Below the pieces are notes generated by a model that saw nothing but the letters and a program-made list of their open reading frames with translations, was not told the DNA's origin and ran no database searches. Both the position numbers and the translations under genes were made by a program. DNA of 64,000 nucleotides from Macrostomum hystrix (lineage: Eukaryota; Platyhelminthes; Macrostomidae). Within the stretch, counting starts at the first letter, position 1, and every line of letters begins with the position of its first letter. Location: NCBI GenBank assembly GCA_950097015.1, contig CATNEN010000038.1, positions 33,318,501-33,382,500 on the forward strand, read 5' to 3'. Shown here one piece after another: positions 56,353-64,000 of this stretch.

Positions 56353-58278
56353 ATGTCCGGTTTGTCTCGTCTACTCGCTTTCCTGTTCATCAGTTGGCAG
56401 TGCTGCTCTAGAGCGCTGTGCCAACTGGAACTGGTCGTAGAGACCGAGGATGCAGTATACCATGGCCGCGTGCTATCTCTGAACGTCCAAGTACAACAGC
56501 AGCAAACTGTTGCTCACCTGGGCATCCCCTATGCTCAGCCGCCAGTGCAAATGCTTCGCTTCGCCGCCCCATCACCATGGAGACCAGCGTTGTCACCCAA
56601 AGATAAAAACGCATCTGGCAAGCTGGAATTGAACGCCACTCGGGCTGGCCCTGCGTGCCTGCAGCGGCCGGACCTCATTGGCACACCCAGTCGGATGTCC
56701 GAGGACTGCCTTTATCTAAATATTCAATCACCAACCAGACGAGCCGCTCCGGGAGTGTACAGACCTGTCCTAGTCTGGCTGCACGGTGGGTACTTCGAGA
56801 CTGGGGCCGTCAGCGATCCAGATCAAAATGGCGATGCGATCGCATGGGACCTGGTGGCAACTCGTCAAAACCTGCTAGTAGTTGAGGTCGCCTACCGTCT
56901 GGGAGTGTTTGGCTTCCTGGCCGAGCCCGATGCTGGCAATGGCAACGCTGGACTGAAGGACCAGCAACTAGCTTTAGTTTGGGTGGCACGCAACATCGGC
57001 TACTTCGGTGGCAGCAACGGCTCTGTGACGCTAGCTGGGTTAGACGCCGGTGCCGCGGCGGTCGGTTGGCACATGCTGAGTGAAGGAAGTCGCGGACTGT
57101 TCCAGCGTACCTTCCTTCTCGGAGGTAGTCCTTTAGCCAACTGGGCGTTCGTGCGAGATCGCGAGGCACTGCGCGTAGTACACGAGAGGTTTTATAACCT
57201 TGCTAACTGTACCGACACCAGTGAGCGACTGGCGTGCTTGCGAAACATTTCAGCGGAGAAGCTAAACGCCTACCAGGCGGAGTTCAATCGAGCCTTTGAT
57301 GGGGTGGAATTTCCGGTGGTTGTCGACGGTCAGTTTCTGAAGAAGGATCCAGTTGAAGCATTTGTGCGGGGCGAATTTGAGACGAAGGCAACGGTGCTGG
57401 GGGCGACAAGCTTGGAGGGCATCCAGCTAGGCTATCGTACACTGAGAGCGTTCAATACTAGCAAGCCTACTCTGACTGGACAGGTCTACCTGAATCTGCT
57501 AACCGAAACTTTTCGCTACTTTCCAAGGTTTCCCGAGGAACTAACATCGCTAGGACGGGAGTTCCTCACGCTGCAACTTACCCCATACTCTGGTGAAAAT
57601 TTGGGCGAGAGAAACTTCGATCTGTTGACAAAGGCTTTGTCTCAGCGAGTCACAGTTTGCGAGTCAAACATGCTGGCTGACCTGCTACTGCAGGCTGACA
57701 ATGGACGCGGAGAGGTATTCGTGTATCAGCTGGATGAGCCTGATGGCAACACGGACGAATACCGAGGTGCTGGACACGGAAAGGATGCCGCGTACTTTCT
57801 GGGAGAGCCACTGCGACGAGCTGATTATGACCAGTACCAACGGACCCTTTCTGGCACGATGATGGACCAGCTGGTGACCTTCTTGACGACGGGTAATGTG
57901 TCACAGACTGGCTGGCATGCTAGCAGTATCACTAGGCACGAATTTTACCGCCTTAGGGCGCCACGAAGTGTGAACTTGCGGTCCGAGATTGTTGGCGGTG
58001 GCTTCAGCCGACAGGAATGCCGGATGTGGACTGAAATCCTGCCCCGTCTGGGTGTCATCAGCCCGACAACAACTCCGAAGACCGACGAAGATGCCGAGGC
58101 CAAGTTCTGGGCGCGGTGCAATGCGACCATCAATTTGGTAAGCATGATAGTCATGTGCATTGGTGGTGGCCTGGTGCTGCTTCTCATCCTGTGCGTTGTC
58201 ATCGTGGCAAGAGGACGACGTGGCAGCTCGCATGACCTAGTGGAGTTGTACCAGAGAGTGAAGCCGGCAGGAAAGTGA
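56353..58278 (+). CDS. Cholinesterase-like membrane protein, inactive (block copy 2)
   Basis: Single exon, 641 residues, same architecture as the copy at 49329-51254: signal peptide, esterase-like ectodomain with GLDAG (Asp231 for the catalytic serine), one membrane helix and a short basic tail. The six differences from copy 1 are Ile334Val, Ala411Pro, Asn427Lys, Asn509Thr, Thr523Ala and Met546Ile; I noticed only two synonymous differences in the coding region. None touches the signal peptide, triad positions or membrane helix. Likely an adhesion or receptor role, by analogy with neuroligin-type proteins; the partner is unknown. Confidence 0.9.
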   Translation: MSGLSRLLAFLFISWQCCSRALCQLELVVETEDAVYHGRVLSLNVQVQQQQTVAHLGIPYAQPPVQMLRFAAPSPWRPALSPKDKNASGKLELNATRAGPACLQRPDLIGTPSRMSEDCLYLNIQSPTRRAAPGVYRPVLVWLHGGYFETGAVSDPDQNGDAIAWDLVATRQNLLVVEVAYRLGVFGFLAEPDAGNGNAGLKDQQLALVWVARNIGYFGGSNGSVTLAGLDAGAAAVGWHMLSEGSRGLFQRTFLLGGSPLANWAFVRDREALRVVHERFYNLANCTDTSERLACLRNISAEKLNAYQAEFNRAFDGVEFPVVVDGQFLKKDPVEAFVRGEFETKATVLGATSLEGIQLGYRTLRAFNTSKPTLTGQVYLNLLTETFRYFPRFPEELTSLGREFLTLQLTPYSGENLGERNFDLLTKALSQRVTVCESNMLADLLLQADNGRGEVFVYQLDEPDGNTDEYRGAGHGKDAAYFLGEPLRRADYDQYQRTLSGTMMDQLVTFLTTGNVSQTGWHASSITRHEFYRLRAPRSVNLRSEIVGGGFSRQECRMWTEILPRLGVISPTTTPKTDEDAEAKFWARCNATINLVSMIVMCIGGGLVLLLILCVVIVARGRRGSSHDLVELYQRVKPAGK

Positions 58279-59217
58279 CATTGTGTCAACTTTCTAGTAT
58301 CAAAGATTTGTTACAAACCTCCATCTTACAGTAAGACCCTTATACCGCCACCGCCACTCGGACACTGTATCCACCATTTTCTATTTAATTTCAACGTTGC
58401 TCACATATTACTGTTTCAACGCTACAGTAGCTTTTAAATTTGAATTCTTAAAAAACTGTCCATTGTCGTTTAATGTAAAAAGTATTAATTAAATAACACC
58501 TCTGGTGATTTTTTTAATTCTGTGGCAAGAAGCCAAAAGCAGCATGCCATTTTGTTGCACGGTAGAAGTGGTCTTTGGTTAATTTGAATTTACCTCGATT
58601 TTAATTGCGTTACTATCGTCACTCGACGGTATGCTTTGGCTACAGTGCTTGAACCATAGACATAATCTAGGAAACAGACAATGACAAGTCCGTGGCTGGG
58701 GTCAGCAAGCGTTATTCGCGTCCCTCTGTTTACTGTTTGGTCATGGCCATAGACAAAACGACGACTGCATGAGGAAATTATTGGGTGTTTTCCCCAGAAA
58801 ATGCGGTCTTTTATATCAGCGAAAATGTTAATTTTATGAAAACTATAAAATAGATCTGGCAGACCATCTTTTGGCAGTGAGACCAAGCATTGTTCCCTTA
58901 ATTATTTGTCTATGGACTCAAATAATCAATAGCCTCTGAACCCGGGCTATTGTCTATAATCCATTGCCACACCATTTCGGCATACATGCAGACGGGGAGA
59001 TAAAAGAAGTTTTCAACACTGACGCTTCATCATGTAGCAATACAATAAATCCTTGACTCAAACTACGCTCGTACTTGATTTCCCACTGTCAGTTTTTGTC
59101 TGTTTTCTATTTCTGTCTGTTCGACGGAGCTCTGGATTGGAAATTGCCTAATTACGTTAGAGCAGGGGTCGACATCCTAATATACCTCGCATTAGGACAG
59201 CGGGCCACATTGAATGT
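58279..59217. other. 3' flank of the esterase-like gene (copy 2)
   Basis: Duplicate of 51255-52187. No other gene seen. Confidence 0.5.
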
Positions 59218-59365
59218 GGAGAGATGAGACAGGGGAGCGATGAGACAGCGGAGAGATGAGACAAGAGAGAGATGAGACACGGGAGAGAGATGAGACAGCG
59301 GAGAGATGAGACGGGAGAGAGATGAGATAGCGGAGAGATGAGTAGCGTGAGAGATGAGATGAGAG
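59218..59365 (+). repeat. GAGAGATGAGACA-type minisatellite (copy 2)
   Basis: About 11 imperfect units. Its last units match those at the junction between the blocks, then the sequence leaves the duplication. Confidence 0.85.
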
Positions 59366-59929
59366 AAAATTCAAAGGTGCCGGTTTCAGGAGCTTCGAAG
59401 GAAGCATTTGGCGCAGCTGCATCAGTTGCAGGTGCTAAAAAAATAATCGGTTGATAATAAACGAGATTTCTTGATCGGCAACAAAGGTAGAGTAATTTAT
59501 TTTACTGTTCCCTGTTGCATCCATTTTAACTGTCTTGTCGAGTGGTTGGAGCGATTTGAGCAATCGTGAAAAGAGAATTATCCACTGCAGGTATTTTTCA
59601 AGCAATTTTCACTTGAGCACCTGAGCTGTCAAGCACTGCAGTTCCAGCATTCCACTCCTTCAGCAGAGGTCAAATCGTTGAATATTTCTCAATGCTGAAA
59701 TTTCAAAACTATACCGGAATTCAGTCTGTTTTACTTACTGAAACGATTAAAATTCTATACACATATATTATCGTATATTTGTTTAATGAAACTCTATAGG
59801 ATCAGAACTGGAGTAATAAGATAGACATGTCAGTTAACAGATGGTCATTAGTCCTGATCTTGATCATATTTCGCACAGCTGCAGTTGACATAGCGGCATT
59901 CATTGCAGGAGCAGTAGAGCATTGTTTGG
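59366..59929. other. Intergenic region before the eight-cysteine gene 1
   Basis: No gene recognised. CATTGCAGGAGCAGTAG lies immediately upstream of the TATA box. Confidence 0.5.
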
Positions 59930-59936
59930 TATAAAA
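59930..59936 (+). promoter_or_regulatory. TATA box of eight-cysteine gene 1
   Basis: TATAAAA 82 bases before ATG 60012, allowing a leader of about 50 bases. It supports ATG 60012 over longer upstream frames. Confidence 0.6.
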
Positions 59937-60011
59937 TACCTTTGCTTAATAGTTTTTTCAACAATTCTAAGCAGTGTCCGTAAAGCTTTGAAATACTCGA
60001 GAAAGTCAAGA

Positions 60012-60419
60012 ATGCAGCCGCATCTGCTGAGCCTTCTCGTAGCCGCAGTTTGCGCCAGCGCGTTGCTGGGCGGCGCAGCCGTCAGCTGTCCGGCGGGCGC
60101 GCGCTTCAAAAATGCCACTCTGGGCGGCAAGTTCATCAGCCAGAAACTGTTCCAGCTGACCGTGGCCACCGGCGAGTGCCTCTGGGTCGCCGAGGGCAGC
60201 GTCGCTAGCGCCTTCCGCACCGAGGACTGCATCTTCTGCCGCGTTGACCAGTACGGGAAATCCTGCCTCACCACCCCTGAAGAGTTCGTTGAGCCGCCCT
60301 GCGTGAAGCACTTGGGCCCCGACTGCAGGTGGCACGTCACCGATCCACGCAACCAGACGATCGCCTGTGACATCATGGCCATCCTCATGTCCGGATTGCC
60401 TCCGCCCAACGGCAAGTGA
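60012..60419 (+). CDS. Secreted eight-cysteine protein, paralog 1
   Basis: Single exon, 135 residues. Signal peptide (MQPHLLSLLVAAVCASALLG), then a mature domain with cysteines at 26, 56, 73, 76, 85, 97, 105 and 119. Key motifs are NATLGGKFISQKLFQL, TGECLWVAEGS, FRTEDCIFC, PPCVKHLGPDC and ACDIMAIL. The spacing between all eight cysteines is identical to that in paralog 2 (61856-62275). N-glycosylation is possible at Asn34 and Asn114. I do not recognise the family. It is probably extracellular with four disulfides; the role is unknown. The start at 60012 follows a TATA box by 82 bases, begins a good signal peptide and aligns with the paralog. Confidence 0.82.
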   Translation: MQPHLLSLLVAAVCASALLGGAAVSCPAGARFKNATLGGKFISQKLFQLTVATGECLWVAEGSVASAFRTEDCIFCRVDQYGKSCLTTPEEFVEPPCVKHLGPDCRWHVTDPRNQTIACDIMAILMSGLPPPNGK

Positions 60420-60830
60420 AGCCTTCTGAATGTACCTAGTCACCGAGAGTGACAATGGCTTCAATTTGACAGCTTCTCTACTTCTGGTTTCGACTTTCCA
60501 GAAGAGTGGGTGGTGAATATTAAGAACTAAAATATACGTGGACATGCAATCTGAATATATAAGAAAGATGTCAGTGAATAATGCGATTCAATTGGCTTCA
60601 AATCCACATCTTTATGTGTTATGTACGAGGGGTGTTTCAAAAGTTTCCGGACTGACGTCACCATTTTGAGTTGAAATGGCCAAATCACTTGAAATTTGAT
60701 ATGCAATTGCAATAAGATTATTTTTATTATGTCCTAAAATTTCAGCGCAATCGGATTAACTGATCAAAAGTTGTAATGAATTTTGCATTAAACATATAAC
60801 AACCTGCACTATTTACAATTACTTGGGGTT
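60420..60830. other. Intergenic, with a mariner-like terminal fragment
   Basis: No gene. ACGAGGGGTGTTTCAAAAGT at about 60625 followed by TTCCGGACTGACG looks like a mariner-type terminal inverted repeat; I found no matching second end in the window. Confidence 0.35.
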
Positions 60831-61075
60831 GTAGCGTAGTGGTTACAGCGTCGTACTCAACTTGAAGATCGGGGGTTCGATTCTTCAACCCACTGGAAAA
60901 TATATTGTACTTTAGAGACACTTAACTCTACATTGATTCTGTTTAAAAGCTGTTAAAAGGTTAACAGCATTAGCTGGGGTTATTGAGGGTGGGTAAGGTG
61001 CCTCCTACCAGTCCACGGACTGAACAGCTGTACGCAGCCTGTGTGCAGTCAGCTGTACATCTGGCCCGATCGGGA
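60831..61075 (+). mobile_element. SINE family 2, longest copy
   Basis: tRNA-like head GGGGTTGTAGCGTAGTGGTT (A box) and GGGTTCGATTC (B box). The body has TTAGCTGGGGTTATTGAGGG and ends CTGTACATCTGGCCCGATCG. It serves as the family 2 reference. No target duplication was seen. Confidence 0.8.
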
Positions 61076-61237
61076 TTTGTGTTATGAGTTAAAATAACTT
61101 TTAATTTTATATAACTTAATAAACATAAGTGTCTTTTGAAAAGACATTATGCACTCAAAGTTCAAACAATGAAGACCAACTCTAGTGTTCTATCTAGACA
61201 TATTTGAGAACTCATTAATGTGATTTCGTCATTCAAT

Positions 61238-61492
61238 TCTTCCTTCCTTCCTTCCTTTCTTTTTTTCCTTCCTTCCTTCCTTCCTTCCTTTCTTCCTTCC
61301 TTCCTTCTTCCTTCCTTCCTTTCTTTTTTCCCTCCTTCCTTCCTTCCTTCCTTCCCTCCTTCCTTCCTTCCTTCCTTCCTTCCTTCCTTCCTTCCTTCCT
61401 TCCTTCCTTCCTTCCTTCCTTCCTTCCTTCCTTCCTTCCTTCCTTCCTTCCTTCTTTCTTTCTTTCTTTCTTCCTTCCTTCCTTCTTTCTAG
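61238..61492 (+). repeat. TTCC microsatellite
   Basis: About 250 bp of (TTCC)n with TTTC interruptions at both ends. Open frames through it are meaningless. Confidence 0.97.
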
Positions 61493-61758
61493 CGCGTATC
61501 AGTTCAATCTGAACTTCCGCTTGTCATTCATTCATTTCATTTATTGCACTGTCCTTTAAAAATGTCGATTGATTGAGCCGTTGTTTAAATTCAGTGCTTG
61601 AGTAAAGTAGAGACGTTCAAAGCAAACAAGACGTCCAAGTCTATATGCCTGTGAGCTCGATTGCTTAGTTTGACAGACTGACGGCCTGCAAAAATCAAGT
61701 TTTAGCGCGACCCAGCTGTCTTTGGTCTCAAATTTCAAATACAATGTCCAGTCTCGTG

Positions 61759-61766
61759 TATAAATA
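61759..61766 (+). promoter_or_regulatory. TATA box of eight-cysteine gene 2
   Basis: TATAAATA 97 bases before ATG 61856. Confidence 0.6.
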
Positions 61767-61855
61767 GCAGTCATTATTGAGCCTGAGATTACCCAAGTGA
61801 ACTCGCCAAGTGAACACCTTCAAATCGTCTCTAAGTTTGCACAGCATCTAGAGCC

Positions 61856-62275
61856 ATGCAAAAGCACTGCTGCCTGATAGCTGCCGTGTTGGCCTTCTGC
61901 CTACTGGCGGGGCCCGCGATGGCCAGCGACGACTCGGATTGTCCGAGCGAGCGGCGAACAAAGTCAGCCACACTGGGAGGCAAACAGATCAGCCAGAACC
62001 TGCTGAAGATGCGCGTGGGCACCGGCCAGTGCGTCTGGGTCTTCGAGGGTAGCACAGCCGACAAGTTCCGCACGGAGAGCTGCATGAGCTGCCGGTACTA
62101 CAACAGCCAGGTGTACTGCGTTGGCAGCCCAGCCATGGCTGTGCCGCCACCCTGCGTCATGAAGCTTGGCCCGGACTGCCAGATGTACACCGTGGACCCG
62201 ACAGACAAGACCAAGGCCTGCGACGTGCTGGCATTGCTGTCTGCCGCTGCCGCTGCTGGTGGACCTGGTCGCTAA
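61856..62275 (+). CDS. Secreted eight-cysteine protein, paralog 2
   Basis: Single exon, 139 residues. Signal peptide (MQKHCCLIAAVLAFCLLAGP), then cysteines at 29, 59, 76, 79, 88, 100, 108 and 122, the same spacing as in paralog 1 (30, 17, 3, 9, 12, 8, 14). Shared motifs are SATLGGKQISQNLL, TGQCVWVFEGS, FRTESCMSC, PPCVMKLGPDC, TVDPTDKTKACDVLALL. The C-terminus is Ala/Gly-rich (SAAAAAGGPGR region). The cysteines and the LGGK-x-ISQ core are kept while other positions vary, as expected for a real, diverged gene family. Function is unknown; secreted, perhaps a gland product, is an inference. Confidence 0.83.
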   Translation: MQKHCCLIAAVLAFCLLAGPAMASDDSDCPSERRTKSATLGGKQISQNLLKMRVGTGQCVWVFEGSTADKFRTESCMSCRYYNSQVYCVGSPAMAVPPPCVMKLGPDCQMYTVDPTDKTKACDVLALLSAAAAAGGPGR

Positions 62276-62460
62276 AGAGGCTGATAGTGACCTTCTGATG
62301 TGCTTTGTGTGGCTTCAATCGGTTGGTGTTTGAACTAGTTTTACTATAGTATTTGATGCAGACTTCTCAGCAGCAAAATGAAATACACGAGTTGCACGCC
62401 ACACTGCAGATAAAATATGCTTAATTTTTGCTGACACCGTCAATCTGGTCATTAGTTTCT

Positions 62461-62755
62461 CCAAGGTCTTTGAGCTCGATTCCACGGCGAGGTCACCATT
62501 CATTTTGGGACGCAGCCGCGGCGTAGAGAAGGCTTTTTGGGCTTATCGTGCAATTTACGCCGTGAAAGTGTACACTGCCTGACGACGAGAAATTCAGGGC
62601 AGATGTACAGGGCACACCTGTGTGTCTGTATGTCTGCGTACGGTATATCTGTGCGCATGTGTGCTCAGGAGTCAGCGGAATGGGCAGAATTGCCTCTTCA
62701 CTGCCTGCAGGACTAGTGTCACCAAATGATATTATTACTGCTAGTAATAATAACT
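62461..62755 (+). mobile_element. SINE family 1, 5'-truncated copy
   Basis: Starts near the B box (GAGCTCGATTCCACGGCGAG) without the A box, keeps the whole body and ends in ATTATTACTGCTAGTAATAATAA. Confidence 0.82.
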
Positions 62756-62966
62756 AGATTTTGTCTAGTAAAGGGTTGAAACTAAATAAAACAAAAACGC
62801 AATTCAAGTGCAAAATTAGTGCCTACTTGAAGTAGTGTTCAGAAACAAAACTTTCCATTTTAAAACAGAACCAGAAAAGTCTGCAAAATAGAGCACTTTT
62901 TAAACATTTTTAGATGATTTTATTGTCCTGTGGTCCAAGTTTATATGACGTCAGTAACTATCAATT

Positions 62967-63301
62967 AGGGGCGGATAGCTCAGTCAGTAAGGTGTCGGAC
63001 TCTGGATCAGATGGTCCTGGGTTCGACTCCCGACTTAGTCTAGAACTATTCGTGCAGCCTTTGGCAAGCTGCTTTGCCCTGATGTGCTCACAGTCTACTC
63101 AGCTGCAAATGAGTACCGACATTTCATCGGTAATAATAATTCTGGCTGGCGTGGAATAAAGCAGTTCTGTGCGGCAATTCTGTAGGGTTTGGATGCTGCC
63201 GATATGTTTGGAAAAATAAATTCCGGGGAGTACAATAGGTGTGCAGTCCCCACCTGCTAGTGTGCCTGGCCCTTGGGTCTAGTGTCAATTATTATTATTA
63301 T
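62967..63301 (+). mobile_element. SINE family 3 (tRNA-derived), full length
   Basis: Near-canonical tRNA head: A box TAGCTCAGTCAGTAAGG and B box GGTTCGACTCC. The acceptor stem does not pair, so it is not a tRNA gene. The body contains TGGCGTGGAATAAAGCAGTT and the tail is ATTATTATTATTA. A perfect 12-bp target duplication, TAACTATCAATT, lies at 62955-62966 and 63302-63313. This is the only copy in the window. Confidence 0.85.
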
Positions 63302-63414
63302 TAACTATCAATTGAATCTCTATTTTTTAAATCGAAAAGCAAATAATTATTTGCAGATTTTATTTCCCCTGCCCACATTAGACCTGATGAGCAGCCAACA
63401 GCACAGCCACAGCT

Positions 63415-63600
63415 GACAGCTGCGTACGGCTGTTCAGTCCATGGACTGGGGGACGCCACACCCACCCTCAATTATCCCTACAATTGCTGGTACCCATTGA
63501 ATAGCTGGGTGAACTGAAGCAATGCAGATTAAAGTGTCCCGCTAAAAGACATGATGGGAGCCGAGTCGGGAGTCGAACCCCCGACCTTCTATTCGTGAAT
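63415..63600 (-). mobile_element. SINE family 2 copy
   Basis: Reverse complement: GTACGGCTGTTCAGTCCATG, GGGTGAACTGAAGCAATGCA and the inverted B box GGGAGTCGAACCCCCGACC. Confidence 0.78.
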
Positions 63601-64000
63601 GACAATGACAGTAGCGAGCATTACTTTATAAATCGGCAAGCAGAGGAAAAGAGCATATAATTTTTTATAACGCAACCTATACGACCAGCTCTAATCGTTG
63701 ACGCCTTTCTAGAATTTGCTCGAAGACCTGACTAAGGACGCCTCCCCTACCTGACTCGAAAGGACGAACTCGAGAATAATTCAGCTGGTAAGCAGGCGGT
63801 GAGGAAATGCGAATTCAAAGGATTAGACCGTGTGTCGGGCGATAATTGCAGGACCGGCACGAACTTCCGCCCCACAAAGCCAGCCGCCAGCCAGTCTGAC
63901 ATCTGCCCACCCCCGGGGGCTGATTCAGGGCGTGATTTCATGCAACCTGTAATTGCAATTACGAGCAGTAAGGGACTTCTCTATCCCTGATTTCAGATCT
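63601..64000. other. Right edge, no recognised gene
   Basis: Moderately GC-rich from 63790 onward, with overlapping short frames on both strands that I do not recognise. The window ends at a possible acceptor (CCCTGATTTCAG at about 63985-63996), so an exon could begin just outside. Confidence 0.35.

Larger units (their letters stand above)
52441..59341. repeat. Tandem segmental duplication, copy 2
   Basis: Near-identical to copy 1 over its length (GATTTATTGCGTACC start). The differences seen are scattered substitutions and small indels, plus a shorter terminal minisatellite. Right of about 59341 the sequence (GAGTAGCGTGAGAG...) becomes unique. Confidence 0.9.

Noticed and set aside
61220..61492. 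Ser/Phe/Leu/Pro-repeat frame
   Set aside because: TTCC microsatellite.
62967..63050. Candidate tRNA gene with good A and B boxes
   Set aside because: The acceptor stem does not pair, a long body and ATT tail follow, and a target duplication flanks it: a SINE.

Overview
The window is nuclear DNA of an invertebrate animal. It shows multi-exon genes with GT..AG introns, metazoan families (a caspase, a rhodopsin-class GPCR, EB1, a RILP-like protein, DNA polymerase eta), tRNA-derived SINEs, MITE-like elements and many minisatellites. The style (tandem-repeat-filled introns, acceptor-like sites just 5' of several start codons as in trans-splicing animals) would suit a free-living flatworm such as Macrostomum, but this is an inference and I cannot fix the species. 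Gene models were built by hand from splice signals, phase and resemblance to known families; the joined exons of every model give an uninterrupted frame.

Layout. 184-4426 (+) SH3BP5-like Rab11 exchange factor, 5 exons. 5965/6019-9834 (+) TMEM201/Samp1 inner-nuclear-membrane protein, 4 exons. 11627-15023 (+) DNA polymerase eta, 4 exons. 17249-22102 (+) RILP-like Rab effector, 6 exons. 25545-32145 (+) peptide GPCR of orexin/allatotropin type, 5 exons. 33795-36063 (-) EB1, 3 exons. 39536-42536 (+) a caspase with a caspase-8-like catalytic domain but ankyrin repeats at its N-terminus, 5 exons. 43880-45017 (-) broken tandem fragments of a tyrosine-recombinase-like (DUF3504/Crypton-type) gene. 45418-52440 and 52441-about 59341 are two tandem copies of a 7.02-kb block. 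Each copy carries a small secreted six-cysteine peptide gene (-) and an intronless, catalytically dead cholinesterase-like membrane protein (+). 60012-60419 and 61856-62275 (+) are two intronless secreted paralogs sharing an exact eight-cysteine spacing, a family I do not recognise.

Repeats are a main feature. Fourteen of the 25 introns in the seven large genes hold a minisatellite (units of 15 to 60 bp), often starting within a few tens of bases of the splice donor. Three SINE families (two with clear target-site duplications), two MITE-like elements with 8-bp duplications and a TTCC microsatellite fill much of the rest.

The genes do not form a pathway: this is ordinary mixed housekeeping and signalling content, followed by a lineage-specific secreted/adhesion cluster at the right end. 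The most novel-looking items are the ankyrin-caspase fusion, the secreted cysteine-rich families, the duplicated inactive esterase-like receptor and the minisatellite-built introns.
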